Shown here piece by piece: positions 1 through 10,637 of a DNA stretch of 62,658 nucleotides; the first letter of the stretch is position 1, and the number at the start of each line of letters is the position of its first letter. The translations under genes were made by a program, and so were the position numbers. This DNA is from Clarireedia homoeocarpa (taxonomy: Eukaryota > Ascomycota > Leotiomycetes > Helotiales > Rutstroemiaceae). Under the pieces are notes generated by a model. It was not told the DNA's origin and did no database searches. It saw only the letters and a program-made list of their open reading frames with translations. The stretch lies in contig LNKV01000098.1 in the NCBI GenBank assembly GCA_001465935.1, forward strand, positions 50,617-113,274, in the 5' to 3' direction.

Positions 1-45
1 GCCAAAGCCGGAAGCCCTTCATACCCTTATCCTATTCAAGGCAGT

Positions 46-176
46 TTAAAAAAAAGAAAAAAAAAAAACAATTGTAAATTTTTGTTTATTATTATTTTTA
101 TTTTTATTTTTTTTTTTTTTTTTTTTTTACCCCCCCACCCACCCCTGCAAAGCAGGGACGGACGGAGGGGGATTAG
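46..176. repeat. A/T palindrome (family E) fused to a GC hairpin
   Basis: A-run, CAATTGTAAATTTTTG and T-run form a long imperfect palindrome, followed by a hairpin built on CCCTGCAAAGCAGGG. The whole block recurs inverted at 23178-23305, and the A/T half recurs at 49994-50083 and 60070-60165. Confidence 0.8.
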
Positions 177-336
177 AAAGTACACTAATACCAAAAGTTC
201 TGTTAATAGAGGCTCCTTAAAACAGTAATGTTTTAGAGGCAAATGAGGTTAATTGCAGGAAGATTTCTTTAACCTACCACCGGTAAATTAAATTATCTGC
301 AGCGAAGTTTGACATGGTATATTTTTCGACTTCTAT

Positions 337-393
337 CTCCCCTCTGCGAAGCGACTCCTCAACTAGTTGAGGAGTCGCTTACGCAGGAGGGGA
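337..393. repeat. GC hairpin element (GCGAAGCGACTCCTC family)
   Basis: Near-perfect inverted repeat with arms CTGCGAAGCGACTCCTC and its complement around the centre AACTAGTT. Related copies lie at 30861-30916, 35907-35962 and 49682-49799. Confidence 0.85.
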
Positions 394-616
394 GAAGGAA
401 GGTAGAGATGTGTCAAAAACGTTCAACGACTAACAAGTGAGTAATGCCGCGATAAGCTTGACAAGATACCCTCACAACCTCCTTAATTTATTTAACCTAC
501 TGTGCTAACGAAGTAAGCAAAGAATATTTTAGAAATTAAAGAGGTTGAAGATATAGTCTAAACAAAACCTAACAGTTTTGAATATAAATTTTAAAAATTT
601 TATTATATATTATTTG

Positions 617-3600
617 TTCTTTGAGGTGGTTTAAACACAGATGAACCACATTGCGGTGACGTAATGTTAAAAATCCTGCTTAATGCTGGAAAATCTTCTA
701 ATTTAGAAATTGTATACGATTTATTCTTGATATTATTATTAATTATTTACGTGAAAATTACAATGACATGGAGAAAACCAGCCGGGGTGAGAAGTATACA
801 TACTTCAGAAGCCTCCCAGAGACTACACGCAGGAGATCTCACATACGCCTACTTAGTAGGACTGTTTGAAGGTGATGGTTATTTTACCATCACTAAAAAA
901 GGTAAATATTTAACATATGAATTAGGTATAGAACTATCTATTAAAGACGTACAATTAATTTATAAAATAAAAGCTTTACTAGGTATAGGTGTTGTAAGTT
1001 TCAGAAAAAGAAATGAAATAGATATGGTAACTTTAAGAATTAGAGATAAAAACCATTTAAAAAACTTTATACTACCTATATTTGATAAATATCCTATGTT
1101 TTCTAATAAACAATATGATTACTTAAGATTTAAAAGTTCTTTACTTTCAGGTATTATTTATTCTAAAGATTTACCAGAATACACTAGAAGTAGTGAACCT
1201 TTAAATTCTATAGAATCTATTTTAGATAAGTCTTATTTTCCTGCTTGATTAGTAGGGTTTATAGAAGCTGAAGGTTGTTTTAGTGTGTATGAATTAAAAA
1301 AAGACGGTGATTATTTAGTAGCTAGTTTTGATATTGCCCAAAAGGATGGAGATATTTTAATTTCTGCTATTCGTAAATATCTATCATTTACCACTGCTAT
1401 ATATTTAGACAAAACTAATTGTTCCCCCACCAAAGGTAGGCCTGGCCCCCTGTTCCAGGCGGGGGCAGAGGCTAAATTAAAAGTTGGAAGTGTAAGATCA
1501 GTAGAAAATGTCATTAAATTTTTACACAATGCTCCCGTAAAATTAATGGGTAATAAGAAATTGCAATATTTATTATGAATAAAACAATTACGTACTATAC
1601 CTAGATACTATGAAAAAATAAAAATACCTTCAATTTACTAAATAAACGTGAGATCATGATATAGTCCGATCAATAAATAAATTTATTGAGTGTAGTGAGA
1701 GTATTTAATCTAGATTAAATACGGTGACTACCAACACAAATGCTCTGTTAATAACGCTACTTTAAATAGATTCTTTGCTTTACACTTTGTATTACCCTTA
1801 ACTGCTGCTCCTAATTTTTTCCTTTTTTTTATATTGATAATCTATCTATATAGATAATAATAAAATTATTTATTCAAAAAAAGGAAAAAAATTAAAGGAA
1901 AATAGGGGTATTAAAATTTGTCAAATTGCTTGGAAGACAAAATAACAATAAAACTAGTATTTTGTAAATAAGCAGCAAAGTATAACTAAAATTTATTTTT
2001 AGTTATACGCGTTCAACGACTAAACGGCAAAGTAAAATACATTAAGTATTTTATGTGATATAGTCTAAATATTATCGTGAGATAATTAAATATTATACGC
2101 TTAAATTATGGTTATAATAAGATTTAAAGATTGTATTATCACTTTCTTTCTCTGCCGTAGTAGTAGCAAAGTCTTATAATTTAAATATTAAAACTCATGA
2201 TTATTGAGTTTCTAAGATTGAGTTAACTAAGACTCATGTTACTAGGAAAAGGGAAATAATAGAACCAAATGTCGATGTCAGATTTTTAAGCTTTTTAATT
2301 GGTCTTATAGATGGTGATGGTTATATACAAGCTAAAAAATCCTCTAAAGGTTATATAGAATTTAATTTAACTATAACCTTTCACAATAGAGATTTAGCGA
2401 CTTTCGAATACCTTATAAGTAAATTACATTTTGGTGTTATAGCTAAAATTAACTCAAGTACAAGTAGGCTTATTATATATAATTTTGAGTTAAAGTATAT
2501 TTTAGTTCCTCTTTTATTAAAACATAACTTGTTCTTTTTAACTAGTAACAGAATTAATCAGTACAACTTATTATTATATACTTTAGATAATAATATAAAA
2601 AAGTGAGAATATTTACCGTCGGATATACCTAGTTATCTGCCATGGGTTATGGAGACGTCTGAGGATATAATGCAGAATGTTTTTTACTTTAAAGATTGAT
2701 TTGTTGGTTTTGTAGTAGCTGAGGGTTCTTTTTATGTGCAAGCTAATAAAGAAATCTGTTTCAATGTAGGTCAGAAAGGTAATAGTGTTTTAATGAAGAC
2801 TATTTATTTATTATTCGAACCTAGCAGAGTATTGGATTACACTAAAAGTAAGGATATATCAATTGTTCGTATGTCATCACTAAAAGATATACAAAAGGTT
2901 GTTAATTTCTTTTCTTTTGAAAATAATTATCCTCTTACAGGGTATAAGAAAGAAAGTTATATTGCTTGATTAAAAACTCTAAAAGAATCTGACAGATATA
3001 AAGGTCTAAATTTTCCTTTAACAGGGATGGAAGCAGGAGTTCTAGATTAGAGCAAACTAAATGTTATAAATTATGTTTTATAACACGTTTACCTACCTAG
3101 GTTATTCTACAAGGAATACTTTTACTATAAATAAAAATAGCAATAATAATTGTTATTTTAGCAGCATTAGTTATGATGCACTTAATTGCACTTCACGATA
3201 GCGCAGGTTCAGGTAATCCTTTAGGTATATCAGGAAATTATGATAGATTACCATTTGCTCCTTATTTCGTGTTTAAAGATTTAATAACTATATTTATTTT
3301 TATTATAATTTTAAGTATATTTGTATTCTTTATGCCTAACGCATTAGGAGATTCAGAAAATTATGTAATTGTAAAAGTCAGTTACTGTCAGGATGAACTT
3401 CTGGCAAGTCACATTATGTGGCAAAACCATCAAATTGCGGGAAAGCCCTAAAGCAATTTCAACCAAGCAGACATGGCAACATAGTTTGTGGCACAGGTAA
3501 TGACTCGTGATTATTTTTTGGTTATTTGTTTTAAATAACCAAAAAATTAGGTAAAATCGAAATTGATTATCGTTATATTTGATAAATGGGTGATCCGCAG

Positions 3601-6600
3601 CCAAGTACCTATCTTCTTAGGTATGCAGTTCATCGACTAGATGTTGGTTGGCATTATAATTACATAGTGCTTAAGGTATAGTCAAGCCCCTCACGAAAGA
3701 GTGCAGGAAATCTTTATAAAGAAGAGCTTCCGTTAAATGGATAGTTTAAACCTATTCAGGGATAAGGCCTTAGGCGTATCTGTTATTTATTTACTTTCTA
3801 TACTTGTTTAAAGACTGAAAGTAATAACTTTTCTTATAAAGAATCAACACTGATTGAACCTGATATGGTTAAACCTACAACTAAAGGTAAGTTAGGTAAT
3901 GAAGAAATGACCCTTTCGCAAGTAAAGGCTTGATTCTTAACCAAAAAAAATAATTTTTTTTGCACAGGTAAAGGTACAGATAAAGAATTCTGTATGCTTG
4001 CTAACGGATTTTGACAAGCGGAAGGTTATATAGGTGGTATTTTTAGATCAGGCTTAAATTTTTATCCTATTTGTACAGCTACTCAGTTGTTATCAGAACA
4101 AAGTGTACTTTTTCTCCTCAGGTTAGATAAGTCTTTATCTAATAAAGGTACTTTTAACATATCTTTGAATAGTTTGGGTAAATTTGTTATAATATATAGA
4201 TTATCTGGATGAGATACATTCTTTTCTATATTTGTTCCATACTTTTATATGCTTTATGGAGCAAAGTATCAAGCCATACATAAGTTAAAAAAAATTTATG
4301 AATTAAAGAATTTAATTAAAAAAAATTCAGATGATATGTATAAAGTCTTATTGATAAGCACTACTTATTCCTTGACTGCTCATTCTTCTCGTTATAAATT
4401 GAGTCTTGAGGATAAAGTAGTTTCCCTTAACTTAGATCCAGTTTTATTAAAAAAAGTGCCTAGTATTAGTATACCTGAAAATAAAATTTCTCCTTCTTTT
4501 CTCTTTATTTTAGGATTCTTCTTAGGTGACGGTACTTTACATTTAAAATTGGAGTGAAAAGAGAAAAATAGTACTGTAGTTATTGTTCCTTTATTTAATA
4601 TTATACAATCGAATGTTGAATCTAATAAGCATATCATGGAAATAATGACTAACATTTTAAATAGCATGGCTATAAAAACTTCTTTAGATAAAAGTACTAA
4701 AGTTTACTCTTTAACTACTAAAGGTATGGATAATGTTTTTAAATCTTTATTCCCATTATTGGAAAAATATTCACACTTTTTATATTGAAAAAGCGATAGC
4801 TTTAACTTATTAGTCTGAGTAAAACAGCTGGTTAAGTCAGGAGGTCATCATACTTATTTTGGACTTAATGCTATTATTCATAAAATATATGGTAGTGTTA
4901 ATGAGCGGTTTACAGCCAAGGAAGTTTGAATAAGTCGTTTAAATGTTTGACTAAAGGCAGTTTCCGATCGTAGAGATTGAGGAGAGTATTATATCTACCC
5001 TATTTATACACCAAATAAAGTTATTAGGGGTTGACAGGTGCGATTCGCTTCTACATTAAAACTACCTAAGTCTAATAAAGCATTTATATGTTCAACTTGT
5101 GGTGGGCAAGATAAAGCTCTCCAATTAGCTGTAGAATATAGGGATAAAATTCTCTCTGATTGAATTAATACTTTTTAAATTATAACCTTTGCAATTCTTT
5201 CCATATTTATGTATTATTCTTAGATAGTTACAAAAATAACGGATTTTCCTTGGGCATAACTGGGCAAATCCAATGCAAACACCACCTGCGATAGTTCCGG
5301 AATGATATAAAGAAGATGTCATTCCTAAAAATCTCGCTAATTGCTGGAAAATCTTATTGATTACTATAATCTTTTAGTAGTATATGACAATCAGCAGGAA
5401 ACTTACTAAGTTTAGATTAAAATTATTAAGATTCTTCAGAGACTACACGCGAGACAATTTAAATTACTTAAATAACTCTACGAAGGGGACTCGTCCTAGG
5501 CTTTTAGTTTTTACTAGCCATACTTTGTAGGGTGTGGCCTGCTTTGCTGATCCAAACTAAAAAGTAAAAACTACGGCTGGTAATTTATATTGAAGATATA
5601 GTCCGAACATAGATGAAATTCTATGGATTTAATATACTTAAATCTTTTTGGTCTTACTCCTATATTATTATTTAAACCTAGTCCGGTGTTATTTGCTGCT
5701 CGTACTACTAAAGGAGTTACACGTTTGTCTCCTAGTGAACGAGCTTTAATTAAATTACCGGACGAAGTTCAAGATACCTTGATAGGTATTTTACTTGGCG
5801 ATGGCCACATTTCTCGTAGATCATCTACTGCTAATTCTAGGTTGATATATGCGCAGACTGCGGTTACACATAAGGCATATTTTGATTATGTTTTTAGTTT
5901 ATTTTTACCCTTTTGCGCTAAGGATTATATTCCTCAATCTAAAATAGTAAGAGATAATAGAACTAAGAAAATCTATAGTGCTATATCTTTAACGACAATG
6001 CAACTTCCTTGTTTTAATGTATATAAGGATTATTTTTATAAATTGAATGTGAAGATAGTTCCAGATAACATCTATGAGTTATTAACACCAAGGGGCTTAG
6101 CTTTTTGAATCTCCACCTACCAAATAACCTGTAGGTATAGAAAGATTAAAACCTATATTTAATTTCTTACTTATTTTTAACTGTTCCTGCATTACTGCTG
6201 GGGTAAGGATAGTAAGAAATTAAAATAAAAATAGAACAAGGAAGGCATTTAAATATAGTAGGCTGCAGTAGTTCTGATCTTGCCAAGTAATAAATAAAAA
6301 ATTGAGTTAAAGTTTATTGTATCCATTAATAGCACAATTTTGTTATTTTTAAGATGTAATCCTATAGATCAAAAACAATAGATGTGATCTTCTTAACTGT
6401 TTAACATTTATGCCTGTTGTTTGCTATAACAACGCGCTATCGAAAAAAAAGCAAATCATATCAGAGAATGAGGGTAAAATGGGAATATACCGTTGAACTC
6501 ATTTAGGGACAAATAAATCTTATGTAGGTAGTAGTAGTAATTTAGGAAAGAGATTTAGAAATTATTTTAGTACTACTTTTATTTCCCACCCTACTCGTAT

Positions 6601-8293
6601 GGTTATGCTTATCAATAAAGCTCTTTTAAAGTACGGATATTCAAATTTTAAGTTAGAAATTCTTGAATATTGTACTATTAAAGATCTTGCTAAAAGAGAG
6701 CAATATTATATGGATAGCTTTATCCCTGAGTATAATGTATTGAGGACTGCTTACTCTTCTTTAGGTTATAAACATACCGGTGAATCCCTAGAGAAAGTGC
6801 GTAAAAACCTTGAAAAATTAAATTTAAGTAAATCCGTTAAGGTTAAGGCTACTAATTTATTAACAAATATTTCGGTAGAATATGATTCTATTAGAAAGGC
6901 AGCCAAATGCCTTAATGTAAGTAAGGACACCTTAAGTCGGCGAATTTTAGATTCTAAACCTTTAAAGGGTATATATAAGTTAGAATCTAACTTAACTCTT
7001 TCTAGCTTTAGCTCAAACTATATAAATCACCCCGCATCTGTAGAAATTGAAGTTACGGATTTAGAATTAAAAACTGTAACTAGATATTCTTCTATTAGCG
7101 AAGCAGGTAGAGCTTTAGATTTAAAATATCAATCTATAGCAATATATTTGAGGCGTAACCAAAAAAGCCCTTTTAAAGGTAGATATGTGTTTAAAAAAGT
7201 TGTGTAATCTTACTCCCCCTTCTGATGGCTCAAAACAGGGTGATGGATTACACATAAGCGTTTATGCTTTTAATACTGCAGATGTAGATAAGCTAATGTT
7301 CACATTGCAAGATAAATTTAACCTTAAAACCTCTATACATTATAACAGAGATAAGAAACCTAGAATTTATATATTTAAGGAATCAATGGACACATTGAGA
7401 AATTTAGTAAAGTCTTATTTTATTAAAGAAATGTTATATAAATTAGGTCTCTAAACCACTACTTTATTTTCCTATCATACCCTTGCGTTAATATAGGATT
7501 AAACTAAAATAGTTATGATCTTCTTCCATTCTATGCAATTTTAAGATCTATACCTAATAAATTATTAGGAGTTATAGCAATGCTTAGTGCTATATTAATA
7601 TTATTGGCTATGCCGTTTACTGATTTAGGTAGAAGTAGAGGTCTACAATTTAGACCTTTAAGTAAAATAGCTTTCTTTATCTTTATTGCTAACTTCTTAA
7701 TATTAATGGTATTAGGAGCTAAACACGTTGAGTCACCTTATATAGAATTTGGACAAATAAGTACAGTTATTTATTTTGCCCATTTCTTAATTATAGTGCC
7801 TTTCATTAGTCTACTTGAGAACACTTTAACAGAATTAGATAATTCAGCTAATTATAGTAAAAATATACCTGAACAATTAATTACTTTAAATTTTTCTAAT
7901 TTGAAGCAACAAACTCGTAAATTTCATTCTTATCGTGCGCTAAGAATGGATGACGGTAGTCCGACGGATAATGATAATATAGATACGAGTGACTATCCTG
8001 ATTCAGCATATACCGATAGACTGGATCTTGAGTCTCACAAGCAAAATGTAAATACTGTACTAGCAAAGATTACGGAGGTTGAAAATAAAAGTAGACCTCA
8101 AAAGATGGCGCTAGTTAGAGATTTGACAGAGGGGGATGATAAGTATGCTAACAGGATGCCAGTTAGTAGAAGTAATGTCTTAAGTCTTTTAAGAGATTTA
8201 AAACAGGACCAAGTGTCAGCATTAACTAGCATAAATGCTGAAATAGCTGATCTGGAATCTAGATTCCCCGGTATAAGGGATAATAGCCGTTAG
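617..8293 (+). CDS. cob: Cytochrome b, 3' exons (gene starts upstream of window)
   Basis: Membrane core of respiratory complex III, passing electrons between quinol and cytochrome c1. Exons in the window are 617-632, 1743-1798, 3153-3369, 5263-5306 and 7518-8293; earlier exons lie outside. Joined, they read WGGFSVNNATLNRFFALHF, then HLIALHDSAGSGNPLGISGN, NALGDSENYVM, ANPMQTPPAIVPEWY and LLPFYAILRSIPNKLLG, the cytochrome b C-terminal half including the PEWY quinol-site motif. All phases close exactly, with U before and G at the end of every intron. Two exons are very short (16 and 44 nt). Normal cytochrome b would stop near ENTLTEL (about 7840); here about 150 extra hydrophilic, charged, probably helical residues follow in frame. 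A second copy of the last exon lies at 11740-12458. Confidence 0.95.
664..1641 (+). CDS. LAGLIDADG homing endonuclease of cob intron
   Basis: About 325 residues, two-motif LAGLIDADG family: first motif LVGLFEGDGYFTI near residue 66, second motif LVGFIEAEGCFSV near residue 195, each followed by the usual DNA-binding saddle segment. Such enzymes cut the intronless allele and often double as maturases. The frame is open upstream into the cob exon, so the ATG at 664 is only the first internal start. A 51-nt GC-rich element is inserted in frame at 1422-1472, adding 17 residues inside the second half. TGA is used for Trp. No breaks seen. Confidence 0.88.
1422..1472 (+). repeat. In-frame GC element, copy 1
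   Basis: 51 nt, two stacked hairpins (GCCTGG with CCAGGC, CCCCC with GGGGG). It is read in frame within the host endonuclease as SPTKGRPGPLFQAGAEA. The same peptide, in the same frame, is present at 30021-30071 in an unrelated GIY-YIG gene. Confidence 0.85.
1816..1893. repeat. A/T palindrome, family B
   Basis: TTTTTCC arm, centre GATAATCTATCTATATAG, GGAAAAA arm. Other copies at 20312-20392 and 23967-24057, and interrupted ones at 22432-22541 and 23311-23478. Confidence 0.8.
2121..3050 (+). CDS. LAGLIDADG homing endonuclease, no early ATG
   Basis: Open frame after a stop at 2118 to TAG at 3048. First motif FLIGLIDGDGYIQA near residue 57, second FVGFVVAEGSFYVQA near residue 195, with a single-chain two-motif layout of about 309 codons. 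No in-frame ATG precedes the first motif, so translation must use a non-ATG start or follow an alternative processing route; the frame is not open back to the cob exon because of stops in the 5' palindrome. TGA codes for Trp at several places. No internal break is visible. Confidence 0.8.
3370..5262 (+). mobile_element. Group I intron, cob
   Basis: Between NALGDSENYVM and ANPMQTPP. The core starts with AAATTGCGGGAAAGCCCTAA (about 3433), continues through GTGGCACAGGTAATGACTC (about 3490) and TTCATCGACTAGATG (about 3630), and AAGGTATAGTCAAGCC (about 3673) closes it. The endonuclease gene follows the core. Confidence 0.85.
3865..5178 (+). CDS. LAGLIDADG-type endonuclease or maturase with long C-terminal part
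   Basis: About 437 residues from the ATG at 3865 (the frame stays open further upstream). Two motif-like segments: ANGFWQAEGYIGG near residue 48, and FILGFFLGDGTLHL near residue 217; the first is divergent. The C-terminal third contains NKAFICSTCGG, a CxxC pair near the end. Longer than the usual 300 residues. Divergent motifs could mean it acts mainly in splicing, but that is inference. No break is visible; TGA is read as Trp repeatedly. Confidence 0.8.
5623..7454 (+). pseudogene. LAGLIDADG endonuclease split by a GIY-YIG cassette
   Basis: First part 5623-6111 carries TLIGILLGDGHISR (LAGLIDADG_2-like) and runs to LTPRGLAFW. Second part, about 7213-7454, begins SDGSKQGDGLHISVYAF and ends YFIKEMLYKLGL. 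These are the two halves of one protein in which W-I-M-D-D-G is normally contiguous; about 1.1 kb with its own endonuclease gene separates them. If the inner piece is a nested intron the protein could still be made; if not it is broken. I could not identify a convincing group I core in the inner piece. The unit B copy and cox3 intron 4 show the same interruption at the same protein position. Confidence 0.8.
6410..7207 (+). CDS. GIY-YIG homing endonuclease nested in a LAGLIDADG gene
   Basis: About 265 residues. MGIYRWTHLGTNKSYVGSS near residue 25 is the GIY...YVG pair of the nuclease domain, followed by the conserved LLKYGYSNFKLEILEYC and KREQYYMD segments with the catalytic Glu region. The C-terminal half contains two NUMOD1-like modules (SIRKAAKCLNVSKDTLSRRI and SISEAGRALDLKYQSIAIYL), DNA-reading domains typical of these enzymes. 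Start chosen at ATG 6410, because the unit B copy aligns from the same region; ATG 6479 is an alternative. Intact. Confidence 0.85.
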
Positions 8294-8327
8294 TAATATT
8301 TATAGACTAAGTAATATCAAAAATATA

Positions 8328-8855
8328 ATGAAATTTCTGAACTATATATTTAACACTTTACGTATACTCTACAATAAATTAAAAACCCCTAAATATCTTG
8401 CTTTTCTTTTAGTGGTTTGTTTTATTTCTCTGTTTTTAAGACCCTATATTTTCATATTTTTAAATTATTTGTTCAGTATATTCAATATTGAATTAATTGA
8501 ACAAGTAAATCTTTTTCTAGGATTCTTGATATATATTATACTGATTAGGTTTACTAATGAATTATTTGATCTTATCTTCGACAAAAAAAAAAAAAAGGAT
8601 AATAAATCAAATTTAATGCACAATAAATCAGATTATCTTAGTTTATCAATAGAAAATCTTGAAGCCTGAGCTATAAAGAATGGTTTATACAATAAAGTGC
8701 CGGAAGAACTTTGAAGAGAGTTAAGAGAAGCAATAGAAAATTATAAACTAAAAAATTATAATACAAAAATTACATTATATATTATTGAAAAAAATAATAA
8801 TAAACTTGAAAATTTAACAAAAATATATAATAAAGTTATATCTTTATTGAAATAA
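8328..8855 (+). CDS. Small predicted membrane protein, unknown
   Basis: 175 codons, begins 35 bases after the cob stop. The N-terminal half has two hydrophobic stretches (about residues 26-48 and 59-80), then a Lys-rich turn (DKKKKKD) and a polar helical tail ending NKVISLLK. TGA is used for Trp twice. I recognise no family. The downstream block after the second cob copy has a frame of similar architecture (12469-13096), so it may be part of the duplicated module, but similarity by eye is weak. Confidence 0.5.
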
Positions 8856-8868
8856 AAATTTTTAGTTC

Positions 8869-8938
8869 TATCTCAATTAGTATTTTTAAACGCATTCATT
8901 AATTTAATAAGTATTGGTTTTCTCTTTATTAGATTAAT
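8869..8938 (+). pseudogene. nad2 fragment, unit A
   Basis: About 70 nt resembling nad2 exon 4 around 55365-55432 (ISNLNAFIILISIGFS), with several changes. A longer copy of the same piece is at 13443-13560. Confidence 0.7.
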
Positions 8939-9197
8939 AATAACTAAGAATTTAGCTGCTTCTATTCCTGATCCTAATACTAATACTTATCCTTTCTCCC
9001 CTCCATACTCCCCCTTTAGAGGCCTGCTTTGCAGCCACTAGTTGAGGAATAGGAGGGGAGAAAGAGGATATGGATATGGATATGGATAGGACCTATATTA
9101 ACATTAAGTTTAATGCTAGCAGTAAACTATAAAAAAAATTTTTTTTAGTACCAGGCAGACATGATATTTTATATTACCTCAAATTATTTGAGGTAAT
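8939..9197. other. Intergenic, hairpins only
   Basis: Contains a decayed GC hairpin (about 8996-9060), a short TATGGA repeat and the TTACCTCAA/TTGAGGTAA hairpin just before tRNA-Ile. No gene seen. Confidence 0.7.
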
Positions 9198-9269
9198 GGT
9201 TCCTTAGCTTAATTGGTAAAGCGTATTCTTGATAAGGATATGTTCAGAGTTCAAGTCTCTGAGGAATCA
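9198..9269 (+). tRNA. trnI: tRNA-Ile(GAU), copy 1
   Basis: Acceptor GGTTCCT/AGGAATC, D stem GCTT/AAGC, anticodon stem TATTC/GGATA with loop TTGATAA (anticodon GAT), T stem CAGAG/CTCTG, discriminator A. Identical to the copy at 13651-13722. Confidence 0.95.
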
Positions 9270-9312
9270 ATTTAAGTACGAGATAGCTAGTAGCATAATA
9301 CTGAAGAATAGG

Positions 9313-9346
9313 TTAAATCCAATGCAAACACCACCAGCGATAGTTC
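9313..9346 (+). pseudogene. Copy of the short cob exon (ANPMQTPPAIVP), broken
   Basis: AATCCAATGCAAACACCACC onward repeats the exon at 5263-5306 but is cut in the PEWY codons by a palindrome at 9347-9435. After it the sequence resumes as CAGGTGATAG where the exon has GGAATGATAT, so the frame would not be restored even without the insert. Confidence 0.85.
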
Positions 9347-9435
9347 CCTATTTTTTTCTTTTTTTTTTATTTAAATATAAAATAAATATAAAAAATAAAT
9401 AAATATTAAAATAAAAAAAAGAAGAAAAAAAAAGG
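9347..9435 (-). repeat. Palindromic element family A (reverse)
   Basis: Double-hairpin-like A/T element whose forward centre reads TATTTTAATATTTATTTATT and which ends AAATAGG. Here reversed, inserted before CAGGTGA in the duplicated cob exon. Confidence 0.9.
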
Positions 9436-9784
9436 CAGGTGATAGAGTAAAATAAGATGTCACTTAATCTCGCTATATGCTGGAAAACCCTAGGATAAAA
9501 TAGGACAATCAGCAGGTAACCGATGGATGTACAGGTATTCTAGTGGTACCTCAGAGACTACACGCGAGACAATTTATTAACCAATTAAATTGAAGATATA
9601 GTCCAAACATAATAGTGATATTATGATAAACATCAATTTTGGTCTTTCTCCTTTAGTATTTATTGTACCTAGTCTTATATTATTAGCCATTCGTTCTACA
9701 AAAGGAATAGAACGTTTATCTTCTTCAGAAAGAGCTAAAATAGAATTACCAGACGAAGTCAAAGAAATACTAGTTGGTATTTTA

Positions 9785-9820
9785 CCACCCCTCCCTCGCT
9801 TCGCAGGGGGTGGGGAGGAG
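9785..9820. repeat. GC hairpin inserted in a LAGLIDADG motif
   Basis: CCACCCCTCCCTCGC pairs with a GGGGGTGGGGAGG arm. It splits GIL from GDAHI in the unit B endonuclease; unit A has no insert. Confidence 0.85.
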
Positions 9821-10064
9821 ACGCCCACATAGTACGAAGATCATCTACTGCTAATTCTAGATTAGTCTACGCTCAAACAGCTGTAGCTCACAAGGAATAT
9901 TTCGATTATGTATTAAGGTTTTTCTTACCTTTTTGCGCTAAAGATTATATACCTCAATCTAGAATAGTAAGAGATAATAGGACTAAAAAAACTTATAGTG
10001 CTATATCTTTCACAACTATGCAACTTCCTTGCCTTGTTTTAATGTATTTAAAGAAATGTTTTAC

Positions 10065-10153
10065 CTTTTTTTTCTTCTTTTTTTTTTATTTTAATATTTA
10101 TTTATTTTTTATATTTATTTTATATTTAAATAAAAAAAAAAGAAAAAAATAGG
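10065..10153 (+). repeat. Palindromic element family A
   Basis: Forward copy between TTTTAC and CAGGTAAACG in the unit B LAGLIDADG gene; absent from unit A at the matching place (about 6043). Confidence 0.9.
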
Positions 10154-10637
10154 CAGGTAAACGTTAAAATAGTTCCTGACAACATTGAGAAATTGTTAAC
10201 TCCTAGAGGTTTAGCCTTTTTACTTCTTCACAAGAGTATTATAGTACTAATGTTAATTTTTCAGAGTCTTTCGGACTCACAATCTAGGTATTTACTTTAG
10301 TTACTTTTAGAATTCATAGCAGCATAAAACTAAATTGTGAGGAGAATAAGGACTATACTCTTTAAATTTTTAATAACAAGGACAAGGGCAAGGGCAAGGC
10401 CTACCTTTGGTGGTGAAATACCTTAGAAAGATAGGATAACCAATGCTTTATATTTTTATAATAAATGGGTGTAATTTTGTTATTGTTAAGAAAAAAAAAG
10501 ATGCAGGATTTCGAGGAAAATAATAAAGTTGATTTGATTGATCTTTTTTACTATTATAATTGTTTAACATTTATACCTGTTGCATCATATAATGATGCAC
10601 TTTCCAATAAAAAACTGAGCTGGCCATACTAGATAAT

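Larger units (their letters stand above)
1..616 (+). mobile_element. Group I intron of cob (5' part outside the window)
   Basis: Group I core blocks are visible: AATTGCAGGAAG near 251, GTTCAACGACTAACAAG near 420 and GATATAGTCTAAAC near 550, the usual P3/P4, P7 5' strand and P7 3' strand pattern seen again in other introns here. It ends with G616, after which cob frame resumes. No homing endonuclease frame is visible in the portion present. Two palindromic inserts occupy 46-176 and 337-393. Confidence 0.75.
633..1742 (+). mobile_element. Group I intron, cob
   Basis: Lies between the 16-nt exon and the exon beginning FSVNNATL. Core blocks are TAATGCTGGAAAATC (about 690), CAGAGACTACACGCAGG (about 818) and GATATAGTCCGATC (about 1655). 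The open frame of its endonuclease is continuous with the upstream exon, so the protein could be made from unspliced RNA. Confidence 0.88.
1799..3152 (+). mobile_element. Group I intron, cob
   Basis: Follows ...ALHFVLP and precedes FILAALVMMHL. Core blocks AATTGCTTGGAAGAC (about 1925), GTTCAACGACTAAACGG (about 2010) and GATATAGTCTAAAT (about 2057). A family B palindrome sits close to the 5' splice site. Encodes a LAGLIDADG protein downstream of the core. Confidence 0.88.
5307..7517 (+). mobile_element. Group I intron of cob with nested GIY-YIG cassette
   Basis: Between PEWY and LLPFYAIL. Core: CTAATTGCTGGAAAATC (about 5339), CAGCAGGAAACT (about 5393), TCAGAGACTACACGCG (about 5435) and GATATAGTCCGAAC (about 5596). 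The full core precedes the LAGLIDADG gene, which is itself split by a GIY-YIG cassette (about 6111-7215). Confidence 0.88.
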
